Positions 52,798 through 64,000 of a DNA stretch of 64,000 nt are shown piece after piece (the first letter of the stretch is position 1; every line of letters begins with the position of its first letter). Location of the stretch: contig CM022303.1 of NCBI GenBank assembly GCA_011799875.1, forward strand, positions 299,782,362 to 299,846,361. Reading direction: 5' to 3'. The translations under genes were made by a program, and so were the position numbers. The notes beneath the pieces are model-generated. The model was not told where the DNA came from and searched no databases. It saw nothing but the letters and a program-made list of their open reading frames with translations. The DNA is from Thinopyrum elongatum. Taxonomy: Eukaryota > Streptophyta > Magnoliopsida > Poales > Poaceae.

Positions 52798-54837
52798 TGT
52801 AACACCCCATGTACTTAGCCACAATGATCACCCTTAGTTAATTCCATGTCAGCAAGTTTAACAGTGCCCAAGCATCATTAGCATCATATTGCATTTCAAA
52901 CTCCTAATTCAAACTTCAAATTAAATTAAAGTGAAAATAAAAGTTGTCCAAGTTTGAAACTAAAATGTTCATTAAATAACAAATATTCCAGAGACCATTC
53001 TAAAATTGTAACTAGCAATTAATAAATTAATTAAGTGACTCTAACTGTGGCAAAACAGCAAGGTTTAATACATTTTATTCAGTACAAAATTTGTGTGAAC
53101 TCCAATTGTCTCCAAACCAATTTTTGGCAGTAGTAGATAATGCATATGATTTAATGGTACAAGTCACATATTTTGCTAAAGTCATTTGGTGGCCTAACTA
53201 TTTGCAAAACAGAAAATAAATCAAAAGAAAAAGACACAAGAATATAAAACAGAATAAAAGAAAAAACAAAACCCCAGGCCCAACTTGGCCATAGCCCAGC
53301 CGGCCGGCCCATCCCCTGGCCTATATGGCCTGCCCCTCCCCCACCCGAGCGAAACCCTAGCCCAACCCGCTCCCCATTCCCCTCCCCCTCCCGATCCAGA
53401 TCGGGCGCTGCCCCGCGCCCGACCCCGTGCCTCGCCGACTCGCCATCGCCGCTCGTCGCTCCCCCGCCACCACCTCGGCGCCGCACGTCGTCCCCGACCT
53501 CTCCCCCAAGCGGCCTCATCGAGCCTCGCTGCCCCTATTCCCCTGCTCATGGGTGAGCACCCACCCCTCTTCCTCCCTTTTCCTGCACCCGCGCGCCTCC
53601 CGCTGCGCGCTCGCCGACCCGCACGCCTCGCCCGCTCCTCGCCCGCGGAGCCTTGCTGCTGCTGCTCCGCGCCCGCTCCAGCCGCCGCACCTGCCCGTCC
53701 ACGCGCGCCCGCGCCGCCCGCTGCTGTGCTCGATGCGCCCGCCTCCGCTCGCGCTCGCCGCTCGCCACTTCTGCCCGGCCCGCCTCTGCCTATGCCCGTG
53801 CTACTGCCGTCGCCATGCGCCGCTGCGTGCGCGTGCTCGCCGTCCCACACAGCGCGCGCCTCGGTCGCCCCCCCCCGCACCTCTCGCCATCACCCGTGTG
53901 CACCACCGCAACCGCGCCCGTGTTCCCCCCCCCACCACGTGCCCTCACCCGCTCTGCTCTGCCCGCGCCGACCAGCCGCGCCCGCGGCGCCTTCGCCTAG
54001 CTCGCCGCTCTCCCGCAAGCTCTAGCGCCCGTGCGACGCCCGACCACCCCGCACGCCCGTGCGCCCTTGGGCGTGCGCCCGATCGGGCAGCGCCCGTGGC
54101 CAACGCCCGCGCCCGCTAATGGCCCCTGGGGCCACAGACAGCTGGGCCCCACCCCATGTGTCTATGACACAGGGGCCCCATGCCCCAGAACGCTTTTAAA
54201 AAAAGAAAAGAAAAGAAAAGAAAATGATTTAATAAAATTAATAATTAATTAATTAATTAGTCAATTAATTAAGTTAATTATTTTGGTTTAATTAAACTAA
54301 TTAATTAGTTAGTCTAATTAAACTATAATTAGTTTAGTTAAACCCTAATTAAACTAAAAAGTCAATGACAACTCGGACCCACACGTCAGTTTGACTAGGT
54401 CAACAGCATTGTTGACAGCTGACGTCAGCATGATGTCATGCTGATGTCATCATTTACTATTCTGGATAATTCAAATTTAAATAAATAATTAAATTCAGAA
54501 AATAATTGAAACTTTAGAAAATCATATAAAATAAACCGTAACTCCGTTGAAAATAATTTATATATGAAAGTTGCTGAGAATTTCGATACGAATCTGAATA
54601 CGCTCTCCGTATTCCTGTCAGATGTCCCTAGCTAGATGAACATGGAACTTTTAGACCGATTTCAATAAATGAATAGTGCCCAACTTTAATTAATTAAATC
54701 CAAATAAATTCCTAAATTAACTAACTCATTTAGTTAGGCAGTAGAACACCTCTGCATAACATTTAGACATGTCATGCATATTGTTTGCATTTTATCATGA
54801 ATTTATTGTTTCTTCCCCCCTCCTTCTCTCTCGATAA

Positions 54838-56539
54838 ACGTCGAGACCGACGCCGACGCAGTAGAGTACGACTACGCTCCAGACGAGCAGCCCGTTGACG
54901 ACCCCTTCTTCTTGCCAGAGCAACCAGGCAAGCCCCCCCCCCTTTGAGCATCCAGATATCATCCATTCCATTTCTCCTGCTTGCATTAGATTTTGCTACT
55001 GTTAATGTTTGCTCCTATTCTGATGCATAGCCTGCTTTTGTAACCTGTTTATTGTTACCTTACCTGCCTATGTTAAACTGCTTATTATAGGTTGGTAGTG
55101 AACCATCAGTGACCCCCACCACCTTACCCTTGTTGCCCCTGCTTGATCATCGATGACTCGACCAGTGTGATCGTCGACCAGAGACCGACAGATCACTTCA
55201 CCCCCTTAGTTGTACGACTCTGCATAGTTACTATCGAGTGCCGAGGGTGATACCTCGTAACGCACTCTTGATGAATACTCTGCAGTGTAGCTGTTCGATG
55301 GTGGTCATCGAGGGTGATTCCTCCTTCTCCACTTCCGATATGACTATCGTGCAACCCCTTAGTGTGAACCTCGAGGGTGATGCCTCATACGTTCACCCTG
55401 ATGATTTCATCGAGTGGAATTCACCGAGGGTGATTCCTCGTGGTTTCCCTTTTGATGTTATAACCACACAGTTACTTTGACCTTTGTTACAGGCGGGTCG
55501 ACCCTAATGTGTACCCACAGGGGATCTATGATGTCAGGTGTGCCGGAAGGGCACTCGAGTGTGATATTGTGGCGGAGCTTCAGAAACTCTGATTGTCTCT
55601 GTGTGTTACTAAATGAGCATATCGGATTTGGTATTTGATCTGAGTGGGTCGACGTGCCCTATACGCACTACCACCACGCGGGATTATGGTTTATGGGGCC
55701 CTCTACATAGTACGTTTCTCCCGAAAGCTCTTCAGACGTCATGGTTCACCGTGCGGGCTGATCGCTGGGAATGGGCTGGATACTTCACTAAGGAGTTCAG
55801 TGTCGCGCTTGCACCCCGGCCAGCCACGCAACACGCACGGTGCCCCAGGCGATGGCCCAAGACCTCTGGGTGCATAGGTTAGTCCGGCGTGCTGACCTCT
55901 CTGCTGAGCCTAGGTAGGGCGCTGCTTCGTGTTGATCTTCCGAGGCCGAGCATTACCAAGCAAGTGTGTTCGACCAGAGTTGATCGAGCGTGTTGGGTAA
56001 TAGTAGTGCACCCCTGCAGGGAAGAATAATCTATCGATAGCCGGTCCTACGGTAAAGGACGCTCAGTTTGTATATCCCGATCTACTACTTGAACTGGATA
56101 CTTGTTACTTAATTGAAGCTTCGGGATCGCTTTCTCGCTGGGAGTCGAGGAAGGATCTCTAGGCTTGCTTCAACATGTTTGCTTAATAAAATGCTATTCT
56201 ACTCTCTTCTATTGTTGCGAGATGGTGGCTTCGTGAAGATTCTTGAAGATGCTAGTCTTCGATAGGACTAGGCCTTCTCTCTATTCTGGCATTTCTGCAG
56301 CCCAGTCCACATATACAGCCTTTCTCCTTTGATAATGTTGCATATGTAGTGTAGATCCTTGCTTGCTGAGTACTTCAGATGAGTACTCACGGTTGCTTTG
56401 TTACTTCTTTTTCCCCATACCCCACTTTGATGATACATTAGAAGATGGAGCCCCGGAGCCAGATGCCACCACAAGAGCTTACTACCAGGAGGGTCCAGAC
56501 GGCACGTACTACTGGATCGAGCCAGCCGACCAGGAGTAG
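54838..56539 (+). other. Putative spliced LTR gene, F 5' LTR copy (exons 54838-54927 and 56442-56539)
   Basis: e1 is 90 nt (6 nt longer than in A, in frame), ending FLPEQP and CCAG before GCAAGC. Its acceptor AG has mutated to AA (GATAA; the 3' LTR has GATAG). e2 is 98 nt (3 nt longer than in A), follows ACATTAG, encodes DGAPEPDATTRAYY and TYYWIEPADQE, and stops at 56537-56539. The upstream donor candidate is GG before GTGAGC at 53552/53553, in phase with e1. Confidence 0.5.
55242..55440 (+). repeat. Palindrome array in F 5' LTR
   Basis: Four CGAGGGTGATACCTCG-type motifs, the first (55242-55257) a perfect hairpin and the last at 55425-55440. Confidence 0.7.
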
Positions 56540-56821
56540 GATCGGAGGCTCCCAGGCAGGAGGCCTACGCCTTTCGATCTAGAGTTGTTGTTTGTGCTAG
56601 CCTTCTTAAGGCAAAACTTGTCTAACTATGTCTGTACTCAGATATTATTTGTATGACTGACTTATGTATTCGGATCTTCGTGATCCCTGGTCTGTAATAT
56701 TGTGGATCTCCGCTTATTTGTGTTAGAGTTGTGTTGTGATATCTTCCCGTGAGTCCCTGTGCTTGATCGTGCATGTTTGCATGTATGATTAGTGCACGAT
56801 TGAGTCGGGGGCGTCACAAGT

Positions 56822-56834
56822 TGGTATCAGAGCC
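56822..56834 (+). other. Primer binding site of F (initiator Met tRNA)
   Basis: TGGTATCAGAGCC, identical to A. Confidence 0.9.
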
Positions 56835-57132
56835 GACTGCCTGTAGGAAGCCCCCTTCCAATTCCTTGGTCGAAGTTGAGTCTAGAAACCGAAAAACTAT
56901 TTTACTAACTTGGCTGTGTGGCTTACGGGCCCACGTCGCCAATTGGGTGGTATTAGGATCTTTTATTCCTCGTCTATACTCTAGGACTCTGATCTCTCTT
57001 CTATTTGGGTCAAATAAATTTTACTAACGCCGACACTTAGGATCTCGTAAATCCCGTCTACCCGGAGAGCTGGATATCTGTGCGATTTCCCTGTCATTGA
57101 TCTGATTAGTCTGATAATCATTTTCCTTTCCA
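56835..57132 (+). other. F leader, gag deleted
   Basis: About 300 bp of leader homologous to A only over the first 200 bp or so. It then passes directly into sequence corresponding to the middle of A's protease; about 1.5 kb containing gag is missing. Confidence 0.7.
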
Positions 57133-60100
57133 TTGTTTTGTTTAACCTTTCTCTCCGAGTTGAATTATACTTCTCATTGTGATGCTGACGTGATGGCACC
57201 TGACATTACCGTCGAAATTAAAGGGTCAGAATTCCTTGTTTCGCCCATTATCCTGAAGTCTTCCACCATAGACCTCATCCTCGGAATGGATTGGTTGAAA
57301 GATCATATAGCTTCGATCAATTGTGCCACAAAAGTCATCCAACTTCTTCACCCCTCTGATGAGATAGTGAAGTACAGCGCCCGAATTACTCGGGATGCTG
57401 AAGCTCAGATATATGCTCTGAATGCTTTGAACGCCTCACCACTGGAAGGAATCGAGAACGTTCCTGTCGTTCGAGAATTTCCGGACGTTTTTCCAGAAGA
57501 ACTTCAAGGAATACCCCCGGTTAGAGCTGTCGAGTTTGTCATTGACTTGAAGCCTGGCACTATCCCTATTGCGAAGCGTCCTTATAAGATGCCCCCGCAC
57601 CACCTTCTCGAGCATAAGGAAGAAATCGACAAGTCACTTAAGAAAGGTTTCATCCGCCCCAGTTCCTCTGCTTGGGGAGCACCTTCACTCTTTGTTAGGA
57701 AGAAGGATGGAACTAACCGATTGGTTCAGGATTATCGGCCCATTAACCAAGCCACAATCCAGAATAAATACCCACTACCCCGGATCAATGATCTTTATGA
57801 TCAGCTTGCTGGATCCTCTATCTTCTCGAAACTCGACTTGAGGTTGGGTTATCATCAGATCCGTGTTCGCGAAGAGGATATTCTGAAGACTGCCTTTGTT
57901 ACTCGTTATGGCTCTTATGAGTACACTGTCATGTCATTTGGTTTAACAAATGCTCCAGCAACCTTCTCCCGGTTGATGAACTATATCTTCATGGATTACC
58001 TCGACAAATTCGTCATGGTTTATTTGGATGATATCCTTATATATTCCAAGAATGAAGAAGAACATGCTGAACATCTTCGGCTTGTATTGGAGAAGCTTCG
58101 AGAACACCAGCTTTACGCCAAGTACTCTAAGTGTGAATTCTGGTTATCTGAAGTGACCTATCTTGGTCATGTGATTTCCAAGGATGGAATTGCTGTTAAC
58201 CCGGAATGAGTTCAAGCCATTCTTGACTAGACTCCCCCAAAGAATGTCAAGCAAGTCAAAAGTTTTCTCGGACTCGCTAGTTATTGCCGTCGATTCGTTG
58301 AGAACTTTTCCAAGATTGCAAAACCATTGACAAATCTGCTCCACAAAGGTGTTAAATTTGAGTGGACAGAAAAATGTCAAGAAAGCTTTTAGACACTGAA
58401 AGATAAGTTAACATCTGCCCCAGTGCTAGCACCCCCGGATTCCCAAAAGGATTTCATGATATACTGTGATGCATCTCGTCAAGGATTAGGCTGTGTCCTA
58501 ATGAAAGAGCGTAAAGTGATTGCTTATGCCTCTCGACAATTGCGTCCTCATGAAGAAAATTATCCAGTGCATGACCTTGAACTATCTGCGGTTATTTATG
58601 CTCTGAAGCTATGGCGACATTACCTTCTCGGTAATCGTTGCGAGATATACACGGATCATCAAAGTTTGAAGTATTTATATACTCAACCAGATCTGAACCT
58701 TCGTCAACAAAGATGGCTCGAGACAATTGCCGATTATGATATGAATATCTCATACACCCCTGGCAAGGCTAATGTAATGGCCAATGCTTTGAGTCGCAAG
58801 GCTTATTGCAACAATCTTATGGTTCAGGAAGCACAACCTATGCTTTATGAAGAGCTTCGCAAATTGAACCTCCATATTGTTCCGCAGGGTTATCTCAATA
58901 CCCTGGTTGTCGAACCAGATTTAGAACACAGCATTAAGACCATGCAATGGTATGACTCTGAAGTTGAAAGGATTAAGCGATACCTCGAAAAAGGAAAGCC
59001 GTCGGAATTCCATCTTGATAAGGATGGGATCCTATTTTTCAAACACCGTCTCTTCGTACCCAAGTTCAAGGATGAGAGGGAACACGTTACGAAAGAAGCT
59101 CATGACACTCCTCTGTCAATTCATCCTGGTAGCACAAAGATGTACCGTGACATTTGTCAGAGATACTGGTGGCCTAATATGAAGCGAGATATTGCTCGTT
59201 ATGTTTCTGAGTGTGACGTTTGCCGCCGCATTAAAGCAGAACATCAAAGGCCTGCTGGAACTCTGCAACCACTTGATATTCCTGAATGGAAATGGGACAA
59301 GGTCCAAATGGATTTCATTACTAGTTTTCCCAGGTCTCAGAAGGGTCATGATGCTATCTTTGTCATCATTGACCGATTCTCAAAGGTTGCTCACTTTCTG
59401 CCAGTTAAGGAGACAATCACTGCTAGCCAGTTAGCAGACTTGTATGTTTCCCGAATTGTGTCACTCCACGGTGTTCCGTTGGAGATCAGTTCTGATCGTG
59501 GCAGCCTCTTTACCTCCAGATTCTGGAAAAGTTTCCAAGAAGCTATGGGAACTCACCTGTCCTTCAGTACCACTTTTCACCCTCAATCACAGGGTCAAGT
59601 CGAACGAGTTAATCAAGTGCTCGAAGATATGCTTCGAGCTTGCGTCATCTCCTTCGGTAAGAAATGGGAGGAATCTCTCCCGTATGCTGAATTCTCTTAC
59701 AACAATAGCTATCAAGCTAGTTTGAAGATGGCACCGTTTGAAGTTCTTTACGGACGTAAGTGTCGAACCCCTCTGAATTGGTCAGAAACTGGGGAACGCT
59801 CACTCGTCGGACCGGACATTATCCAACAAGCTGAAGAACAAGTCCGCATCGTTTGTTAACATTTGAAAACTGCTCAGTCTCGTCAAAAGAGCAACTATGA
59901 CCGAAAGCACAAGGAAATGGTCTATCAGCCTGGCGAGAAAGCTTACCTCCGCGTCACTCCGTTGAAAGGCACTCATCGATTCGGAATCAAGGGCAAGCTA
60001 GCTCCTCGCTACATTGGCCCGTTCCGTATTCTTGCCCGTCGAGGAGAAGTGGCATATCAATTGCAATTGCCGCCAAATCTTTCTCAAGTGCATGATGTCT

Positions 60101-60357
60101 TTCATGTATCCCAACTCCGTCGCTGCTTCAATGATCCTATTCGAGATGTGGATCACGAAATGCCTGAATTACGGGAAGACTTGTCTTATCCAGAATATCC
60201 CATCCGTATTATTGATCAAGCTGAGCGTCGAACTCGTCAGAAGTCAATCAAATTCCTCAAGGTTCAGTGGTCGAATCATTCTGAAGATGAAGCCACTTGG
60301 GAACGCGAGGATCGTCTTCGCGAAGAATACCCCGCTTTCTTTCAGCCTTCCTCTTAA
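57133..60357 (+). pseudogene. Element F pol (N-terminally truncated): protease remnant, RT, RNase H, integrase, chromodomain
   Basis: One frame with four stops: TGA 58207-58209, TAG 58228-58230, TAG 58390-58392 and TAA 59857-59859; the first three fit single C-to-T or G-to-A changes. The protease catalytic DSGA seen in A is absent; only the later part with LILGMDWL remains. RT has [19 protein letters not shown] and YLDD at 58021-58032. RNase H has YCDASRQGLGCVLM. The integrase [10 protein letters not shown] and CDVCRRIKAEHQ finger and the core [29 protein letters not shown] and GQVERVNQ are intact, so DDE is present. The chromodomain ends with QWSNHSEDEATWERED and the stop near 60355. RNase H plus integrase form an uninterrupted block of 478 codons (58423-59859). 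Confidence 0.95.
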
Positions 60358-60374
60358 TTCTCGGGACGAGAATT
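60356..60374 (+). other. Perfect palindrome overlapping the pol stop of F
   Basis: AATTCTCG-GGA-CGAGAATT, identical to A although the flanking pol sequence has diverged. Confidence 0.75.
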
Positions 60375-62378
60375 CTTGATAGATGAGGAGAATTGTAACA
60401 CCCCATGTACTTAGGCACAGTGATCACCCATAGTTAATTCCATGTTAGCAAGTTTAACAGTGCCCAAGCATCATTTGCATCACATTGCATTTCAAACTCC
60501 TAATTCAAACTTCAAATTAAATTAAAGTGAAAATAAAAATTGTCCATGTTTGAAACTAAAATGTTCATTAAATAACAAATATTCCAGAGACCATTCTAAA
60601 ATTATAACCAACAATTAATTAATTAATTAAGTGACTCTAACTGTGCCAAAACAGCAAGGTTTAATACATTTTATTCAGTACAAAATTTGTATGAACTCCA
60701 ATTGTCTCCAATCCAATTTTTGGCAGTAGTAGATAATGCATATCATTTAATGGTACAAGTCACATATTTTGCTAAAGTCATTTGGTGGCCTAACTATTTG
60801 CAAAATAGAAAATAAATCAAAAGAAAAAGACAAAAGAAAATAAAACAGAATAAAAGAAAAAAACAAAACCCCTGGCCCAACTGGGCCACAGCCCAGCCGG
60901 TCGGCCCATCCCCTGGCCTATATGGCCTGCCCCTCCCCCACCCGAGCGAAACCCTAGCCCACCCCGCTCCCCATTCCCCCCCTCCCGATCCAGATCGGGC
61001 GCTGCCCCGCGCCTGACCCCGTGCCTCGCCGACTCGCCGTCACCGCTCGTCACTCCCCCGCCACCACCTCGGCGCCGCACGTCGTCCCCGACCTCTCCCC
61101 CAAGCGGCCTCGTCGAGCCTCGCCGCCCCTGTTCCCCTGCTCGTGGGTGAGCACCCACCCCTCTTCCTCCCTATTCCTGCACCCGCGCGCCTCCCGCTGC
61201 GCGCTCGCCGACCCGCACGCCTCGCCCGCGGAGCCTTGCTGCTGCTTCTCCGCGTGCTGCTCCGCGCCCGCTCCAGCCGCCGCACCTGCCCGTCCACGCG
61301 CGCCCGCGCCGCCCGCTGCTATGCTAGACGCGCCCGCCTCCGCTCGCGCTCGCCGCTCGCCACTTCTGCCCGGCCCGCCTCTGCCGCTGCCCGCGCTACT
61401 GCCGTCGCCAGGCGCCGCTGCGTGCGCGTGCTCGCCGTCCCGCACAGCGCGTGCTTTGGTCGCCCTCCCGCACCTCTCGCCATCGCCTGTGTGCACCACC
61501 GCAACCGCGGCCGCGTTCCCCCCACCACGCGCCCTCACCCGCTCTGCTCCGCCCGCGCCGGCCAGCCGCGCCCGCGGCGCCGTCGCCTAGCTCGCCGCTC
61601 CCCCGCGCACTCTGGCGCCCGTGCGCCGCCCGACCACCCCGCCACACCCGTGCGCCCGATCGGGCAGCGCCCGCGCCCAACGCCCGCGCCCGCTAATGGC
61701 CCCTGGGGCCACAGACAGCTGGGCCCCACCCCATGTGTCTATGACACAGGGGCCCCACGCCCCAGAACGCTTTTAAAAAACAAGAGAAAAGAAAATGATT
61801 TAATAAAATTATTAATTAATTAATTAATTAGTCAATTATTTCTGTTTAATTAAACTAATTAATTAGTTAGTCTAATTAAACTATAATTAGTTTAGTTAAA
61901 CCGTAATTAAACTAAACAGTCAATGACAACTGGGACCCACATGTCAGTTTGACTAGGTCAACTGCATTGTTGACTTCTGATGTCAGCATGATGTCATGCT
62001 GACATCATCATTTACTATTCTGGATAATTTGAATTTAAATAAATAATTAAAACTTTATAAAATCATATAAAATAAACCGTAACTCCGATGAAAATAATTT
62101 ATATATGAAAGTTGCTCAGAATTTCGATACGAATCTAAATACGCCCTCCGTATTCCTGTCAGATGCCCCTAGCAAGATGAACATGGAACTTTTAGACCGA
62201 TTTCAATAAATGAATAGTACCCAACTTTAATTAATTAAATCCAAATAAATTCCTAAATTAATTAATTCATTTAGTTAGGCAGTAGAACACCTCTGCATAT
62301 CATTTAGACATGTCATGCATATTGTTTGCATTTTGCCGTGAATTTATTGTTTCTGCCCCCCTCCTTCTCTCTCGATAG

Positions 62379-64000
62379 ACACCGAGACCGACACCGACGC
62401 AGCAGAGTACGACTACGCTCCAGACAAGCAGCCCGTTGACGACCCCTCCTTCTTGCCAGAGCAACCAGGCAAGCCCCCCCCCTTTGAGCATCCAGATATC
62501 ACCCATTCCATTTCTCCTGCTTGCATTAGATTTTGCTACTGTTAATGTTTGCTCCTATTCTGATGCATAGCCTGCTTTTGTAACCTATTTATTGTTACCT
62601 TACCTGCCTATGTTAAACTGCTTAGTATAGGTTGGTAGTGAACCATCAGTGACCCCCACCACCTTACCCTTGTTGCCCCTGCTTGATCATCGACTACTCG
62701 ACCAGTGTGATCGTCGACCAGAGACCGACAGATCACTTCACCCCCTTAGTTGTACGACTCTGCATAGTTACTATCGAGTGCCGAGGGTGATACCTCGTAA
62801 CGCACTCCTGATGAATACTCTGCAGTGTAGCTGTTCAATCGTGGTCATCGAGGGTGATTCCTCCTTCTCCACTTCCGGTATGACTCTGTCGTGCAACCCC
62901 TCAGTGTGAACCTCGAGGGTGATTCCTCATATGTTCACCCTGATGATTTCATCGGGTGGAATTCATCGAGGGTGATTCCTCGGGGTTTCCCCGTTGATGT
63001 TATGACCACACGGTTACTTTGACCTTTGTTACAGGCGGGTCGACCCTGATGGGTACCCGCAGGGGATCTATGATGTCGGGTGTGCCGGAAGGGCACTTGA
63101 GTGTGATATTGTGGCGGAGCTTCAGAAACTCTGATTGTCTCCGCGTGTTACTAAATGAGCATATCGGACTTGGGTATTTGATCTGAGTGGGTCGACGTGC
63201 CCTATACGCACTACCACCACGCGGGATTATGGTTTATGGGGCCCTCTACATCATACGTTTCTCCCGAAAGCTCTTCAGACATCACGGTTCACCGTGCGGG
63301 CTGATCGCCGGGAATGGGCTGGAAACTTTACTGACGAGTTCAGTGCCGCGCCTGCACCCCGGCCAGCCACGCAAAGCGCAGGGTGCGCAGGGCGATGGCC
63401 CAAGACCTCTGGGTGCATAGGTTAGTCCGGCGTGCTGACCTCTCTGCTGAGCCTAGGTAGGGCGCTGCTTCGTGTTGATCTTCCGAGGCCGGGCATTACC
63501 CAGCAAGTGTGTCCGACCAGAGTTGATCGAGCGTGTTGGGTAATAGTAGTGCACCCCTGCAGGGAAGAATAATCTATCGATAGCCGGTCCTACGGTAAAG
63601 GACGCTCAGTTTGTATATCCCGATCTACTACTTGAACTGGATACTTGTTACTTAATTGAAGCTTCGCGATCGCTTTCTCGCTGGGAGTCGAGGAAGGATC
63701 TCTAGGCTTGCTTCAACATGTTTGCTTAATAAAATGCTATTCTACTCTCTTCTATTGCTGCGAGATGGCGGCTTCGTGAAGATGCTTGAAGATGCTAGTC
63801 TTCGATAGGACTAGGCCTTCTCTCTATTCTGGCATTTCTGCAGCCCAGTCCACATATACAGCCTTTCTCCTTTGATAATGTTGCATATGTAGTGTAGATC
63901 CTTGCTTGCTGAGTACTTTGGATGAGTACTCACGGTTGCTTTGTTACTTCTTTTTCCCCATACCCCACTTTGATGATACATCAGACGATGGAGCCCCGGA
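62379..64000 (+). other. Putative spliced LTR gene, F 3' LTR copy (exon 62379-62468; e2 starts 63985)
   Basis: e1 (90 nt) with an intact TCGATAG acceptor and GCAAGC donor, beginning TETDTDAAEYDY and ending EQP. e2 begins after ACATCAG at 63985 in the same phase (DDGAP) and is cut by the window edge. Donor candidate upstream at 61146/61147. Confidence 0.5.
62782..62982 (+). repeat. Palindrome array in F 3' LTR
   Basis: Counterpart of 55242-55440; the first copy (62782-62797) is a perfect hairpin. Confidence 0.7.

Larger units (their letters stand above)
52798..56818 (+). repeat. F 5' LTR
   Basis: TGTAACACCCC to GGGGGCGTCACA. AT-rich start, GC-rich module 53270-54190, a TTAATTAA-rich stretch 54220-54350, exon e1 54838-54927, palindrome array 55242-55440, exon e2 56442-56539. 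The many long open frames in the GC-rich module are compositional. Confidence 0.95.
49214..64000 (+). mobile_element. Element E: non-autonomous Athila-like element, interrupted by F
   Basis: Plus strand; visible part 49214-52797. 5' LTR 49214-50786, perfect tRNA-Asp primer site 50798-50814, an unrecognised reading frame 51053-51870, and AT-rich 3' internal sequence up to 52797, where F is inserted. No protease, RT or integrase in the visible part. The end lies beyond the window. Confidence 0.85.
52798..64000 (+). mobile_element. Element F: long-LTR chromovirus element lacking gag (3' LTR runs off the window)
   Basis: Plus strand. 5' LTR 52798-56818 (4021 bp), primer site 56822-56834, internal region 56819-60393 (about 3.6 kb against 5.0 kb in A), and 3' LTR from 60394. 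The left target-site copy would be TTGCT (52793-52797). The LTR starts differ at 6 of the first roughly 110 bases, so F is older than A. Gag and the catalytic start of protease are missing; the rest of pol is nearly complete. Confidence 0.95.
60394..64000 (+). repeat. F 3' LTR (truncated by window edge)
   Basis: TGTAACACCCC start; 3607 bp visible, ending within putative exon e2. The GC-rich module is at about 60870-61760. Confidence 0.95.

Noticed and set aside
53285..54119. Overlapping frames of more than 200 codons in F 5' LTR (and 61021-61823 in the 3' LTR)
   Set aside because: Same compositional effect; proline/arginine/alanine-rich products in multiple frames, differing in length between the two LTR copies.
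1..64000. Host genes, tRNA or rRNA genes, DNA transposons or LINEs
   Set aside because: Nothing was found outside the LTR-element sequence. tRNA-like matches are only the primer sites. No terminal inverted repeats with a transposase and no LINE-type RT were seen.

Overview
The window is intergenic plant nuclear DNA, almost certainly from a Triticeae grass (wheat, barley, rye or Aegilops). I found no host gene, tRNA, rRNA or CRISPR array. Essentially all 64 kb can be assigned to at least eleven LTR retrotransposons or fragments of the Ty3/Gypsy superfamily, inserted into one another. The grass assignment rests on the type and density of the nested elements, on GC-rich leader segments, and on my recognition of repeat motifs abundant in Triticeae; no database was searched.

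Families. (1) Chromovirus elements with very long LTRs (about 3.9-4.3 kb), an initiator-Met primer site and a C-terminal chromodomain (Tekay/Del-like): H (minus, 1-16241), I (minus, 5405-15563), A (plus, 27902-41508) and F (plus, from 52798). (2) A Tat-lineage element with a second RNase H domain, LTRs of about 0.9 kb and a long 3' non-coding or antisense region: B (plus, 18229-42227). (3) Athila-like elements with a tRNA-Asp primer site and LTRs of 1.0-1.6 kb, mostly non-autonomous: C (minus), D (minus), J (plus), E (plus), and LTR fragments K and L.

Nesting, read from target-site duplications and split LTRs: K contains J, J contains D, D contains C. C contains H in its gag-pol reading frame and B in its LTR. 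H contains I in its LTR (TSD CAGGC). B contains A in its 3' LTR (TSD AGGTG). To the right, L contains E and E contains F. A is the best preserved (LTRs about 1% different in the stretch I compared; pol open apart from a few stops). B is much older. I and F are internal-deletion derivatives.

Most interesting signal. The long LTRs of all four chromovirus-type elements (seven LTR copies) carry what looks like a small spliced gene, in the same orientation as the element. It has two short exons with compatible phases, polypyrimidine/AG acceptors, a GC-type donor, indels only in multiples of three, and a conserved acidic, tyrosine-rich C-terminus ending at a shared stop. A GC-rich module upstream, different in each family, ends in a GTGAG donor and could be the first exon. 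I know of no description of it. Other notable points are an array of short palindromes in the LTRs, a perfect palindrome over the pol stop codon, an antisense TATA box in element B that copies its LTR core promoter, and unknown or protease-only reading frames in the Athila-like elements.
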